DNA from: Perkinsus olseni
Lineage: Eukaryota > Perkinsozoa > Perkinsida > Perkinsidae
Assembly (NCBI GenBank): GCA_013115135.1
Contig: JABANP010000129.1
Span: forward strand, 57,635-121,634
Reading direction: 5' to 3'
Length of the DNA stretch: 64,000 bases
The position numbers and the translations under genes were made by a program. Of this stretch, positions 45,725-57,371 are shown in pieces. The notes under the pieces are model-generated. The model was not told the DNA's origin, ran no database searches, and was given only the letters and a program-made list of their open reading frames with translations. Numbering within the stretch: position 1 is the first letter of the stretch; every line of letters starts with the position of its first letter.

Positions 45725-46449
45725 CGTCGGTGGTAGCAGTAATGGTAGTGATGGATGATGTCAAGAGAACGACGCGGGAATTTTGACAGAGGCCACGAAG
45801 GACACTGAACTAGCAAGGAATCTTAGGTCGAAGAGAGACCAACGCAAAATATCTACCCATCGGAAGAAACCGTCATATGATTCCCTCCGACTCAGCACAT
45901 CTCGGCCACCTTCCAATTATTCGACATTCGCCCCCTAGAGGGGTGGCAGTTCAAAAATCGAAGGAACCGGGCGCGACAGTCGATTACGAGCAAGAGAAGA
46001 AACTCTCAACTGCGGGTGAACTCAGATTCCGGAAGTGTTACTCAGGGCAACGGAAAACCCGCTGTCCCCCGGCGAGAGCAGCAAATCCCCGAACATGCTT
46101 CCTCGAAGTCTGTACTTATCCCTTGGAGTTTAGAGTATACACGAACAGCAGTCGAGTCAATGGAGACGTCCAGTAAGCCAATTTTGAAACTCAGAAGGAA
46201 TTCTAAAACCGGATCGTCCTACGTGTAAAAATCAATTCAAGAATCTCTCCTGAGTTTCACAACTACTCTATTCAATTCCAACTTCACACTCGAGCGTTAG
46301 AAGCTCAGAGTCCATCGCCCATCACACGACCTGCTCGAGCGAATCTCGATATGGTAAGCCTCAATAGCCACTGAGCCTCACAGCAATAGAAATTAATCGA
46401 CGTGAACGTGAGATCGGGGAGAGCACATCACTGACCAAACCGCAATACA

Positions 46450-46745
46450 TTAGAAAACACAGGGGATCGGTGGCCCGCTTATACTTTTACGCTTCGGAAA
46501 GATTTTAATAGTATTTTTATGAGCCTCACAAATGCCCTGAAAGAGAGGTCCCAGTAAGGGACAGAGGCGATCGATTTCGTGGCGCGTGACGCAGGACCAT
46601 CGCTCAGCCCCGCTTACCCCTAGCCCTGATAAGAACCTTCCTGGGGATATCACCCTCCTTCTGACCCTCGCTTGCCTGCTGAACCACTCGCACTAGACTT
46701 TCAACGAAGGAGTCACTCACTGTGGAAAAATGCAAAACATGCATC
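46450..46745 (-). CDS. exons of an unrecognised protein
   Basis: A minus-strand block at about 46650-46740 reads SDSFVESLVRVVQQASEGQK and is followed by a GTGATA donor-like site; the next open frame reads VTRHEIDRLCPLLGPLFQGI and NTIKIFPKRKSISGPPIPC to a stop at 46450. No family is recognised; 45.75-46.45 kb contains no clear exon. Confidence 0.33.
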
Positions 46746-47179
46746 GCTTCGCTCCGCTGTCCGCGCACAAATCCCGACCAACTCCCGAGACCTGAGTATG
46801 AACTATCAATCGGGCCGTGGTGCTATTCCCGTCTGGTATTTACATACTCGGCTGGCTGCCGATGTTTTTCACCTCCGATTCCGGGTCGGCTGTCAATTCC
46901 AGCTGTACTGGGCAGGACTGGTACAGGGTCGAGTTGATAGGATAAGGGGAGGGTCAAGGAGCATAGGAGAAATGAAGTGGCCCCACTCCTGCTGCTGCAC
47001 ACCGCCTGTAGAAACCATGCTCAGCTCTGAGGTGGAAATTAAGGCAATCCCGGATGGGTCGATTGACAATTCACTCCGATGGGGCATGAGACTTTCTCCA
47101 TCATTTTCATGACGCCGGCTAACAAAAATCACGCGTAATGGTCATGTTGGTAGAGCTTCCCTTCGCCTGGGGACTCACT

Positions 47180-48234
47180 ATGTCCATCCATCCATCACTA
47201 CTACTGCTACTCATCACCTTCCCTATTACCGCTGCCTCTGGGCCCGATGCCCATGCAGTAGTAGCCGAGTTGGCTGAGCAGCGGATAGCCGACAAAACCC
47301 GTAAAGATCTCTCCACCGTGATGGGGGACGGTTATCGTCTGGCTCGTGCTGCCAGTTGGTTCGACACGATGAAGGCGACGAGGTCCTGGATGGTAGGCCT
47401 CGATCGGGCTCACAACGCCCACTGTGATTTCGACTACAAAGAGACTGCTCCAATGCTCGCTGCTTGGCCGGGGCTGTCTGGAACTACACTAACAGAATGA
47501 TAGACCCTTACCTTTCCAAGGACCAAAGGAACGAGGCTGTGAAATTCTTGATTCACTTGGTGGCCGATGCCCACATGCCTTTGAACGCTGGTCGTACAGC
47601 GGACCAGGGTGGGGATACGATCAACGTGCACATCAACTTCGCAGACTTTACCAATGTCAACCTGCATAAAGCCTGGGAGGAGAAGATACTCGATGAGATG
47701 GAGGGGGCTCTTTACCCGGAAAGTTATGTACAGCAGGACGCCTCTGGTAGCGCTGATCGGATGAAGTTTTGGCGAGTATCTTCGAATCTGTTGGGTGCGG
47801 ACCTCGACCAAAGATACGCCGGTAAGGTCCCTTCCTGGTTGGCTGAGTGCACTCACCACGGCATCAACGCTTGCATTGACAAAATGCTCACCGAGTCCGC
47901 TGATCTGGCCTGCAGGGTCGCCTACCGTCACATCGATGGTCGTGATATCCAAACCAACGACGGCCTAACTCGGGAGTACTACACCAGTCGGGTTGGTGTC
48001 CTGCAAGAACAGCTGGCCAAGGCAGCAGCCAGGCTAGCATGGATCATGGATTATGCCTTTCGTAACTTCACCGGCACTACGACTACTCCCAACCCGAGCT
48101 CGACCACCACCAGAGCGCCGGGCTCGACTAAGACACCCTCAACGACCGGCCAACCGGGATCATTCGCGACCATTGGATATTCACCTTTCCCTTGCTTTTC
48201 ATCCTTCACACTATCCGCTTATGCGCTTTTCTGA
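47180..48234 (+). CDS. S1/P1-type nuclease, with an apparent -1 frameshift
   Basis: S1/P1 nucleases are secreted zinc enzymes that cut single-stranded nucleic acid to 5'-mononucleotides. ATG 47180 gives a signal peptide (MSIHPSLLLLLITFPITAAS). Frame 2 covers DAHAVVAELAEQ and AASWFD; frame 1 covers NYTNR, FLIHLVADAHMPLN and NLHKAWEEKI to the stop. The conserved CxFDY-RDC-C-NYT block is continuous only if the frame slips by -1 at 47437-47442 (TACAAAGAG), since RDCSNARC lies in frame 1 directly after DYK. No GT-AG intron fits. Several usual zinc ligands differ: the mature N-terminal WG is SG, QPLH is MPLN, and NLHxxWD is NLHKAWE. The C-terminus is a Thr/Ser/Pro stalk with a hydrophobic end (FSSFTLSAYALF), suggesting surface anchoring. 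It may be a sequencing indel, a pseudogene or programmed slippage. Confidence 0.8.
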
Positions 48235-48645
48235 GATGATTAGAATACCCAGAGCGGCTTGCGTGGTTAATGGTACTGAGGGGTCAGCCGAACTCTTTTC
48301 GCTCTCACGAGAGGAGAGAACGGGTAGAGTCCCTCAACCGTTGGTCGTAGCCATCCTGAACTGTGATGCAATTTGTGATCGGGCCGGGGTGGGTACCAGA
48401 AGATTTTGTTAAGACATGAACGTTAGACGTCACTCACAGAGTTGACTCACGGACCCTGAGAGTGATCACTGAGTGTAACTGAGTTGCTACAGACCGACTC
48501 ATTCAGAACAACAACAACACAACTCCCGAGTTTTGCCCTTTGGAATCAATCCAATCATCAATCTACTGTCTTCACATCACAGCAAGTTAAAGCCAGCGGG
48601 GTTATCATTGCATAAGCGTATCTCATCTTAGCATTCAGTAGCCCA

Positions 48646-49331
48646 ATGAGTCCATCCGCTGCCAAGGCCACCACCTATGACGATCTTCTGGAGGAGCTGT
48701 CTCCTCCTAAATTCGATCAACGGTAACATTACTCCGACAGTAACGCACATACGCTGTTGGCAGGTACCGCGTACCACAAAACGCCAAGATCGTATATTCT
48801 CCGGAGGACAGGTGGTGGCGCACCAACTCCCCGAGGGCTAGAGGAAGATACGACGACGGCAGCAGCACTGGGAAGCGCTCATCAGTAAGGTTCTAGTCGC
48901 TGATGGACCGCCTATGGTCTTCGGTCAGGCTCAGGTGGAGAGGGAGGAGCCTACTAGTCAGAGAAGGGGAGTCTTCGACTGGAACAGGCATGAGGAGACC
49001 AACACATAGTGATGGCTGATTGGATCGTCTTATGACGAGAGTTCTTCCCTCAGCTACCAGATCACTTACACGTCCATCAGCAAACCCCCAGTAGGGGCGT
49101 CTGACGAAGCCAAGCCCACCAGGTGCATCGCTGGCTACTCTGGGTTCATCCCCGGCAAGTACTCCGGCAACACAATTGGGACAGCCTTCACGCAGGTGAG
49201 GAGAGCTGCTTCTCGTCAGGTGGTTGAGTTTCTCATTTCAGAGCAAGATTGATGCGGATGCTCATCTCCGTACGACTGCCCAGGCTATTAGGTTCGGCGT
49301 CCGGAAGCCTCAGGAAGATCTTACCATCTAA
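48646..49331 (+). CDS. small five-exon gene, ciliary microtubule inner protein 2 (DUF2475)-like
   Basis: A complete 169-codon model fits: exons 48646-48722, 48764-48884, 48929-49008, 49054-49195 and 49242-49331, with GT-AG introns of 41, 44, 45 and 46 nt and every phase preserved. The protein starts MSPSAAKATTYDDLLEELSP, contains VYSPEDRWWRTNSPRA, and in exon 4 CIAGYSGFIPGKYSGNTIG, which resembles the GYxGFIPG motif of the FAM166/CIMIP2 (DUF2475) family of sperm and ciliary axoneme proteins. Family assignment rests on that one motif. In this lineage it would fit a flagellated zoospore stage. This gene gives the clearest measure of intron size in the window. Confidence 0.75.
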
Positions 49332-49339
49332 TTCTGACT

Positions 49340-50280
49340 ATTTATCAAATATCAACAACATGCTGTGTGAAATGTACTCGACGTTCGATGTGACGACAGC
49401 TGAGCTTTGAGTTGATATCCAGTGGAAACTTACCACCGATAGGCGAAAAGAAGGATTCGATTTGCCTACGGTCCAAAACCATCCATTGCACGACTAGTGT
49501 AGATCACAAAGCAAGTGAAGCTGGCGATTTGGCTGTTGACGTTACCACTACGAAATCAAAGAACCCTTCATTGGGGTAGAGTGTTGATTAGTGATCGAGG
49601 GAAGCTCTGGTGGACTCTGGTTTGCTTCGTAACCTCTCAAGGTAGCCTTAGTCGGGTAGGCATCCCCTTCCTCCCACAGGAGCCATCACTAGACATCTCC
49701 CAATGACAGCCAATTTTATACAGAAAAAACATTGTCATGCTAGTCTGTTGGTCCGAAAATTCCGCAGCCGCATTGATCGCATTCCGGATCTCAGATGGTA
49801 GTATCAACATTCCTACTAGGGCATTCCTAGTAGGGGTGACTATAATCATTATCGAATCGTTGCATGATTGCCGAGTCGCATCGCCTCAGCTCTACTGTAT
49901 TCAGCAGGCTGGGGGCAGACGACCCAGAGACTCTCTGGCAGAGAGTTTATGAACTCACACGACGCAAGTCAATCTGTACCGCACTCGCACGACAACTCAG
50001 TTTGCATCATGCTCATCGTTCATCATTCCGCTAATATTGCATCACCGGTGGTGTCACCATTGCCGTTACGTCCGCTGTCCATCTGAGAATGATGAGCCTG
50101 AGGGTTACAACGCAACAGGAGCGTTCAGTATCCCAACCGTGCGAAGGTTGAGGCGCTAGTCAGAATTGGTGGAATCGTGCACAGGAATCAAACGCTAGTG
50201 GTGTCAGAAAAAAAGACCAGGACAATTATAGAGGTCAAACAACAGACGAAAACGGGAGATGGTGGAGGACCGCACCCGAG
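49340..50280. other. intergenic, no gene seen
   Basis: Short open frames occur on both strands but none shows exon-like composition. A perfect 9-bp stem hairpin (CCTACTAGG/CCTAGTAGG) lies at 49812-49834. Confidence 0.5.
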
Positions 50281-50303
50281 CAACAACCGTCACGATTTGT
50301 ACA

Positions 50304-53300
50304 TCAGGTAGCCTTCTGGCCCGCACGCAACAGAGGGAGGCGGGTAGCTGAACTCACTGGGTTGGCGGTTGGCGTTATCCGAAGGCTGAGGGCCAGAGCG
50401 AGGACCAAGAGCAGTGATGTGACGCCGAATGCCTCCGCCACCTCCAGCTTGGCAAGGAGAGCGCCGATGACGAGTAGGTTGAGCGGCACCTGGCAGGGGA
50501 TGATACCACACGCCAAGAGATGCTCTCACATGATGGTATGAGGGTATTCGAGTCTCTTATACCTAGAGTATTATAACCAACACCTCTAACGATGGTACTT
50601 GAGGTGGTCAGCGCCACTGAGTCGGTGGTTCATAAAAAAGGTTAGCATGTTGTGACAACGTGGAGACGACGACGTGCACATGAAAGCGTCACACTGGTAT
50701 GCGATGTGAGTTCATACTCGCCGAAGCAGAGAATGTACAAATCACCGGAGCACCCTGGGACAGATCATGTACGGATCTGTTCGCGTGATTGAAGGCCGCC
50801 TATGTCTCGACTTTCATAGAATGACGCCACCTTGCACAGTTCTCAGGCTTACCCGAAACAAGTTGTATATCGTGGCTCTGTGGGACTCCGGAACAATCTC
50901 GGCTTTGAGCGTTCCCATTGAGGGGTAGTAGACACCGACCGAGGCCTCAAACGTGAGGAAAGATAGCAATACAGTCCATACGGAATACGGGAACCTGGTC
51001 AAAGCCAATAGAGGGTCGAGTGCGATGAAGCATTGGGTTAGCGACACTCATGAAGCGAAGATATCGGGAGTAGAGCAGCAGCAGTATCGACGACATATCG
51101 ATCGTTACGTGGCAGAAACTTTCTGCCAGAAAGTTAGCGGAGCGAAGCTAGCGATAGTTGACACTATCCTTTACTAGGCGTACTGGCCAGGCGGATGGCA
51201 ACGGGAGGCTAGTAGCACAACGATGGCGGATTGGTGACAGCATGGTGACACCGAAGAGCTTACATGAATACAATTCCCTGCGATACAAGCGCAGCCAAGC
51301 ACACCAGCCTGAGGATAGCAGCGGAGGAGAGGGTCCTCTGGTGGTGATGGAGGGAGTGCTGAGGTACCTTGCACCACTCATGAGGATCGCTCATGGTGGC
51401 CGGCTTACCGGAAGAGTTGGGACCCCGCGGTACAGGCCGTCATGAAGCAGGCGAAGACCAAGCCCAGTGATACAGCAGCACCACCATTGGCTTGCTCCAG
51501 TGCAGGAGTCCACATGAACACAAATATATACCTGCGGATGTGCTATGGAGGGTCGAGGAGGGAGGAGGAGGAGTTCCCTCACATGGAAGCCTCGTAGAGT
51601 GCCTGGACGCTGCCTAGTGGGATGATGGAACGATCGGATCGGAGGGATTGCAGCAGACCTGTCGAATAGAGTGTGCGACGAAAGAAATAGGTGCCGAAGT
51701 GGGGCCACTACGCCACGAGGCAGCAGATAGTGGCCTCATTTATGGCTAATGCACTTTCCTCGTTTCAGACTGTATCAGCGGCGGCTTGGTGAGCAGTCAA
51801 CTAGTAGCGTTTCCAACCACCTCGTGTCGAGAAGTTGTCCAGTCATGCCACGAATTGCCTTCATGTTACAGACTGTCGTTCCGACCAGATTACGGAGCCT
51901 TTCATCAATAAACGCCGATCCGGTCGTGAGTCGATAATTCGGAGGATGGGGAGGATATCATAGAAGACCCGTCCTTAGATCCCGGTGTAGAGGCGGGTGT
52001 TCAAATGTGTGAAAAAGGGCAGGGGTGCATCACCATGGTCCACATTCGTGGATGATGGTATCCCGAGGCCCCTCACCCGGATACCGCAGTGGACGTCGAG
52101 TGCGCTAGAATGTTCGACACAGGACGGTATGGCTCGATCATGGGGGTATTGCATAGGATGCGGTGAATAATTGGTAAATGATATGGAATAATCGGGGGTT
52201 ATATTCTGCTATCCCTGTCTATCAGAATCATAATATCATCCATATCGTATCGAATAATCAGACCATCACCTCGGCTCCACTGCTGTAGTGATCGCCATGA
52301 TAGTTGTGTGCCGCCGCCGCCGACGCCCTCGCTCTTCTCCGTCGTTCCACTCGCCGCCCCGAAATTCTCCCTCCACGTCGTTTGAATGCCGACGGCTGTG
52401 AACAGCAGTGATATAATGGACAGGTCGAATGGGCTGCAGTACCTTACACAAAAGACTTCCCTCCGACAGTAATCTCTTCACAGGGCAGGCTGCGGTCAAA
52501 CGTCGCGTATATTATGTCATATCATGACAATGGCAATTTGCCGGCTATCAACACTCATTCTCTTTGAATTGTGTGGGCAAACAATCCACTTATCCCCTAG
52601 CGCTAGTAGTACTCGTTTCCGCTGTATTCGTAAATATCTGGCTCTTATCAGGGTAACTTTTGTCGGGTTTGGATGATAACATTGTCATGCTGATAGACAC
52701 GAGGACCCGTGCCGGCTGTCAAGCCTCGCCAAAAGCATTCAGATGTACTAGGCCCGCGCTCGGTAGGATGTTGACCGGTGGTGGCAACTCACCCAGCGAC
52801 ATTGAAGAAAGGAGTCCATGCCTGCATGGCGGCGATCGATACGCTAGCCTGGGCCAAGACTGAAAGGCAATGGTTACGCTACAAGGGCTGGCTTGGAGGT
52901 ACCTCCAGCGACAATGGCTGTGATAGAGTTGAGTGCCACTGCGATACCGAAGGTCGAAGGGATTAGGTCAGCCTGATTGGTAGTCGAGGCCTCGCAGATG
53001 AACCATGCATCGAAGACACTAACACAACGGCAGTGTCCAGCGGCAAGGGCAATGGCTGCTCCTACCTGAAGAGGAGGCTGGTCGCCATACCCCCTAGAAG
53101 ACGGCCAAGCATGAGGACCGGGTAGGAGGGGACGTGCTTTGTCAGGCAGGAGAGTACGTAGAGGCCGCAGTACAGGAGGCAGAAGCGCTTACGCCCGCAC
53201 CTGGTGACTGTCGTGCAAGGAGTGTTTGCGTACGTTGCCCGGACCTGTCGGCAAAGCTGCCTATGAAAGTCCCTAAGAGCATGGAGCTAGCGAAGCCACA

Positions 53301-53817
53301 AACGAAGAGGCCGGCGTTCTGGTGGCGATCGAAGCCATAGGACTCGTACAGGGCATAAACGTATCTGATGGAGGTGGCTACGTTGGTGTAGATGGAAAGA
53401 CAAGACCCCACGGCCCCTGGAGCCAATCACTGAGCATTGCCAGGACATAGACTATTAGGTATCTCCTTTGCAGAGGGTGGAGCGAGCACCAGCTCCTGTC
53501 TGATCTGAACGAAGAGTGGTATGCTATGGGACGGTGAATCTACGTAAACTGACGGACCATCGCCCATTGAGAGAATGCATGCGGCCCGCATGATGCGGGA
53601 CCAGTGAAACCAGCCTACTTTCTCTCGCTGTTGTCATCACCACCTGGCCGGAGTGCCCGGCGACGGGCGAGCCAGTAGAGGAGGCCAGTCGAGGCAAGCT
53701 GGCAGGGGAAGATATTGGCAACAGGGCTCAGTGGTCATATCTCACCAGCGCAATAAACAAAACGCGGAGGCCTGCACTCGTCAGAGAGTTGGAGGTGGTC
53801 TGCTCATCTGGGGTGGC
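50304..53817 (-). CDS. MFSD5-like major facilitator transporter (molybdate-anion transporter family)
   Basis: MFSD5/MOT2 proteins are 12-helix transporters implicated in molybdate uptake. Exons in order: 53746-53817 (LTSAGLRVLFIAL), then LASTGLLYWLARRRALRPG, RRYLIVYVLAMLSDWLQGP, YVYALYESYGFD...GFASSMLLGTFIG, RFCLLYCGLYVLSCLTKHVP with GRLLGGMATSLLF, VFDAWFICEASTTNQADLIP, a helix to about 52800, LGSVQALYEASM (~51590), YIFVFMWTPALEQANGGAAV (~51480), a helix at ~51300, SVWTVLLSFLTFEASVGVYY...ATIYNLFR (~50930), and VPLNLLVIGALLAKLEVAEA to the stop at 50304. Hallmarks are DWLQGPY, GGxATSLLF, FVFxWTPAL and NLFRVPLN. Small introns of 44-51 nt alternate with longer ones, and several joins keep phase. 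A start further upstream (ATG near 54019, hydrophobic LRYFVISFVTLVPYLTLFVS) is possible. Confidence 0.9.
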
Positions 53818-54049
53818 CTGCGTGGGGATTGGCATTTACAGGGATGACACGACCTTGGCAAGAGGTGGGACTCTTATCAATCGCGGAGGCCTGAATAAGT
53901 GTGCAGGCACTCCTGTACCGAACGACGAAGACTGTGATAGCAGTACTGATTCCAGAGCTAACGAAGAGGGTGAGGTATGGTACGAGAGTGACGAAGCTTA
54001 TAACGAAGTAACGAAGCATATAGGCCGAGACATCTTCCAGTCAACAGCA

Positions 54050-54680
54050 TCACAATAGTGTACCTCACAGTGTGAGGCTCACACAGTCATTGTCGAGTCG
54101 AGCGCGCGATTGTTCACGCGTGCACCGTATGGCTAATCTGCCTGTTGTCGTCAGCCGTTGGTCTCTCCTATTCCCCTTTCATGTTGAGTTCCCATCTTGA
54201 TCACGCTGAGGCGCTCCCACACCTTTAAGGTGAACCTAACTTCATTCGCTGGTATGCGTATACTCTTCGCCAACCTCATTGCCCCAGCTCAGAGATTCTG
54301 TCGTTGCACTTGCCGTGCTTCCCCGCCATGTTATAACCGTGGCGATTAGCTCATTGCTCTAAAGGCATCACATTGCCCGACCTCCTCGGTCTGATAAACT
54401 CTAGTCGGCTAAAGCTCATTCCCTAGCCCAAGAGTCAATCAGGGAATCGTTCTCGGCACAGCGTTATCTCGAGCGCGCAGGCAGCCCAACAACTGCTTTG
54501 TCTTCAGGGTTACCAAGCCGTCATAGTGGACAGCATAGAATCAGAGTAGCGGTCGGCTGGTGGCAAGCTGACCGGTGGTCACTGACCACTCTTGCCACTA
54601 TCGCATAGAGCTCGAGTCAGCCCCCATTCGGGGACCCGGAAAATGAGTCTTTTCATTAATGCTGAGTCTACTGGACCCAA
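54050..54680. other. no gene seen; palindromic motif
   Basis: Only the near-palindrome TTCACGCGTGCA at about 54112-54125 stands out; it shares its ATTG flank with the motif at 31372. No exon is supported. Confidence 0.45.
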
Positions 54681-54743
54681 TTGTTGCTTGTCCGTTGATG
54701 CTCATAGTCAATGCAAGGAGGAAGGAGCGTATAGTTCATCTAC
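54680..54743 (-). repeat. duplicated 5' flank and start codon, copy B
   Basis: Matches 31871-31933 (see there). On the minus strand it contains TTGACTATGAGC, the same start-codon context, followed by a short open frame that diverges at once from the 31.9-kb gene. A GCGCACGCGTGCG motif lies 44 bp upstream (54787-54799). It may be a dead copy of a gene 5' end. Confidence 0.7.
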
Positions 54744-55215
54744 CTAGTTCGCTTGCGACAGCTATCCCGGCCGTTACAATTGTGTTGCGCACGCGTGCGG
54801 CACCGTTCTTGCGCACGCCCAAGGCAACGCGTCCCGTAGGGTCGATTGACGGGAATACAGTAGTCGAATATAGCTTAGGCGCAAGTAAGGGTTGCACTGA
54901 TGTATGTGCATGCGCTGCTGTAAAGTATGTATCAGGTATACAGGATTACTGCTGCTAAAACCGTAGCCGCGGGGACTGGGAGGAGGTGGTCCCGAAGCCC
55001 GAACAGTGCAGTGAGCACTGCGCAGCGGATTGTCACTCGTGAGGCATCTCAGAGCAGCCGTGAACTGTGTCAAACGGCTTGCCCCAGACAGGGGCGGCGG
55101 ATCAGGCGCCAGAACTGTGACAGCCACTGCGAGTTGGTGGGCAAGCGAACCACAGTGCCCGAGCTGGAGGCATGAGATCGCGACTGGTGATCCCAAGACG
55201 TACCAAGGTAGGTAT

Positions 55216-56013
55216 GCGGATCCTGATCCATGGCTGATCTTGAGAAGAAAATCAGACGGATGGATCAGGTCTTGGTTCTTTCCACTATTTCCCCGAGTTT
55301 TGTCTCAAGTACCGTTTATCACGATCAAGTGGGTGATCCACGGTTTCCGAATCACTATCCGTGGATCAGATCGCACGTGGATCCCATATTTGAGTATCAG
55401 AATACTTGTTTATGACTCAGCTGAGGGAGTCGACGGATCAGGTCCCACGGATCGGAGCACGTAGGCCTTAGAATTTGGCACGCTTAGGCGAAGCGTTGCG
55501 AGTCTGGCTCTCTTGGCTCATTCGCCACGTATCGATCGGCACTGAGCTAAACAGCCCGACAGGATCCGATCCAGCCCGATTCGGGCCTCTATAACACGTC
55601 ACAAAAGAGTGATTCTGTGCGTGAGACGATTTTCGGATCATGCACTCGTACCTTTGGATGATCCGGATCACCTACCTTGATCCACTGAGCTAGTGGATCA
55701 CGGATCACCGAAATTTCTCGACGAGGCCGAGAATTTCTCAGGCGAGTGATCCACGGATCACGGATCACGAATTTGTCTCACGGATCGAGGATCAGGATCA
55801 AAAATCTGGATCACGCGTGATCTGGATCACGAATCGCGTATCAGGATCGTGGATCAAGATTCCGGTTCATGCATCAAGGTTCAGGATCAGGAATCACGCA
55901 TCAGAACCGTTATTGCGGGATCTGGATCAGACCTTTCGGATCTTGGTGTGATCTGGTTCACGAAGCCGGATCAATAGTGTTTTCGGATCATCGCACAGAT
56001 TCATGGATCAGGA
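55216..56013. repeat. degenerate GGATCA-rich array with about 40 GATC sites
   Basis: GATC occurs about 40 times in 800 bp, against about 3 expected at random. Most are in GGATCA or GGATCC, often as GGATCACGGATCACG runs (55690-55770). Periodicity is irregular, so it is a decayed short-unit satellite or a functional cluster of binding sites rather than a clean tandem repeat. Open frames across it are by-products. Confidence 0.9.
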
Positions 56014-56728
56014 TCCGCATACCTACCCAGGTCTCAGCAATCTCCCCGCGACCTAGGTCTCTCGGTTGTGGGCGGGTAGGTTCGAATTCTCTCACGCATA
56101 GAATGAGAAACCACTATTCGAAGGTTGAACAGGTGGTAAGGCAGTTGCTTGGCTTGCTGTAGGTATGGTGAGCACTTGTCGTGAGTTTAATCATTTTGTG
56201 ACCGTAGTGCGTAGACTTATTTTTTGAGCTCGCTGGAAGCTTCCAGAAAGGAAATATCCTGAGCTCGAAGCCAAGAGTGCTGCAGTAGTTCATTGATATA
56301 CAGCCCTACAGCACTAGGACAATGTGGTGGAATCGTTGAGAAGGAGACAGCGTGACGTTGTGCGCGGTAGATGAAGTAGACAGATGAGCGATATTAGCTA
56401 GCGGCCCGCAATCGCGCCAAGTCAGCGCGTGGTCCCTCTTTACTTGGCCTCCCGACTCCCTATGTCGAGTTCCGAAGTTAGAACTGAGGAGAGACGACTA
56501 CAGACAAACACCACGACTGATGGGTGGTAAAAAAGCTCTTTATCATATCATCCGCTATAAAGCAACAGTCAAGCTATGCCAGTAAGGAGTAAGAAGTTCT
56601 TACTAAGAACAACGCATCTATCTACACTCTGAGATTACTAGCCGTAGTGACAACAATGATACTTACATCTCCTTCCATAACAAAGAGTTTGATTGCCTTC
56701 AAGCTGACACCCTGGACTGAACTTGCTA

Positions 56729-57094
56729 CTAACAGTGGAGGATTGTTACTAACAATTTGTTAGCTGACAACGATGACATTGTAACTAGCAAATTGAAATG
56801 TTTCTCAGAAATCAATGACTTTTTGAGCAGCCGGAAGGGAGGATCAATGAGTAACCCATTGATACAAACTGTCGTTACTATGAAGAGTTTGTAAGTAGGC
56901 TTGTCGCTGAACATTACGAGAAAAGCTCGGGGCTTGCACCTTACGAGAGGCGATTCCCTTTCCTCCGCAAGCTCGAAGTCAACTGAGGCGGTTCGCCTTA
57001 GCCGGAGTTGCAAAAAACTGGTGATTCCAGGACTCCCGCGGCTTAAGTACGTTTCGAGTATTAGCTGAAGAAAGAGGAACGCCCTACAATCCAT
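56729..57094 (-). CDS. possible small secreted or membrane protein, unrecognised
   Basis: A single uninterrupted frame of 121 codons begins MDCRAFLFLQLILETYLSRG, a plausible signal sequence, and contains KPRAFLVMFSDKPTYKLFIV and LLKKSLISEKHFNLLVTMSS. It lacks introns, unlike most neighbours, and has no known homology. It may be chance. Confidence 0.3.
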   Translation of the reverse strand: MDCRAFLFLQLILETYLSRGSPGITSFLQLRLRRTASVDFELAEERESPLVRCKPRAFLVMFSDKPTYKLFIVTTVCINGLLIDPPFRLLKKSLISEKHFNLLVTMSSLSANKLLVTILHC

Positions 57095-57371
57095 CTGTCT
57101 TGTCCGTCTTCCACATGAATGACACCGTTCTTCAGGGGACGTTCTGCCTGCCCCTCTCGCCTTGAAGAAGAGACATGCCTCTGGGAAAAGCTTCCGAGTT
57201 CAACGCAGAATTTTCATGAATAAAAATTCTTTGGAGGAACTCACTTCATTGTAGCAGCGAGGAGGCAGCTTGTAACAAACTTTGAAGCGCTACTGGAGGG
57301 GAGGTATGAAATATTATGACATATAGGCCGCAAGTATGCGGAAAGACATCTGAATACGCCTGCAGAGTTGA

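Noticed and set aside
46672..47112. Plus-strand ORF of 146 codons before the nuclease
   Set aside because: Low-quality composition, overlapped by better minus-strand frames, and no splice link to the nuclease exon.
47434..47500. An intron explaining the frame change in the S1/P1 nuclease
   Set aside because: The conserved residues on both sides are contiguous and no GT-AG pair of at least 30 nt fits without deleting them.
55030..55464. 144-codon plus ORF through the GATC array
   Set aside because: Its sequence is dictated by the GGATC repeats and has no protein-like pattern or splice support.
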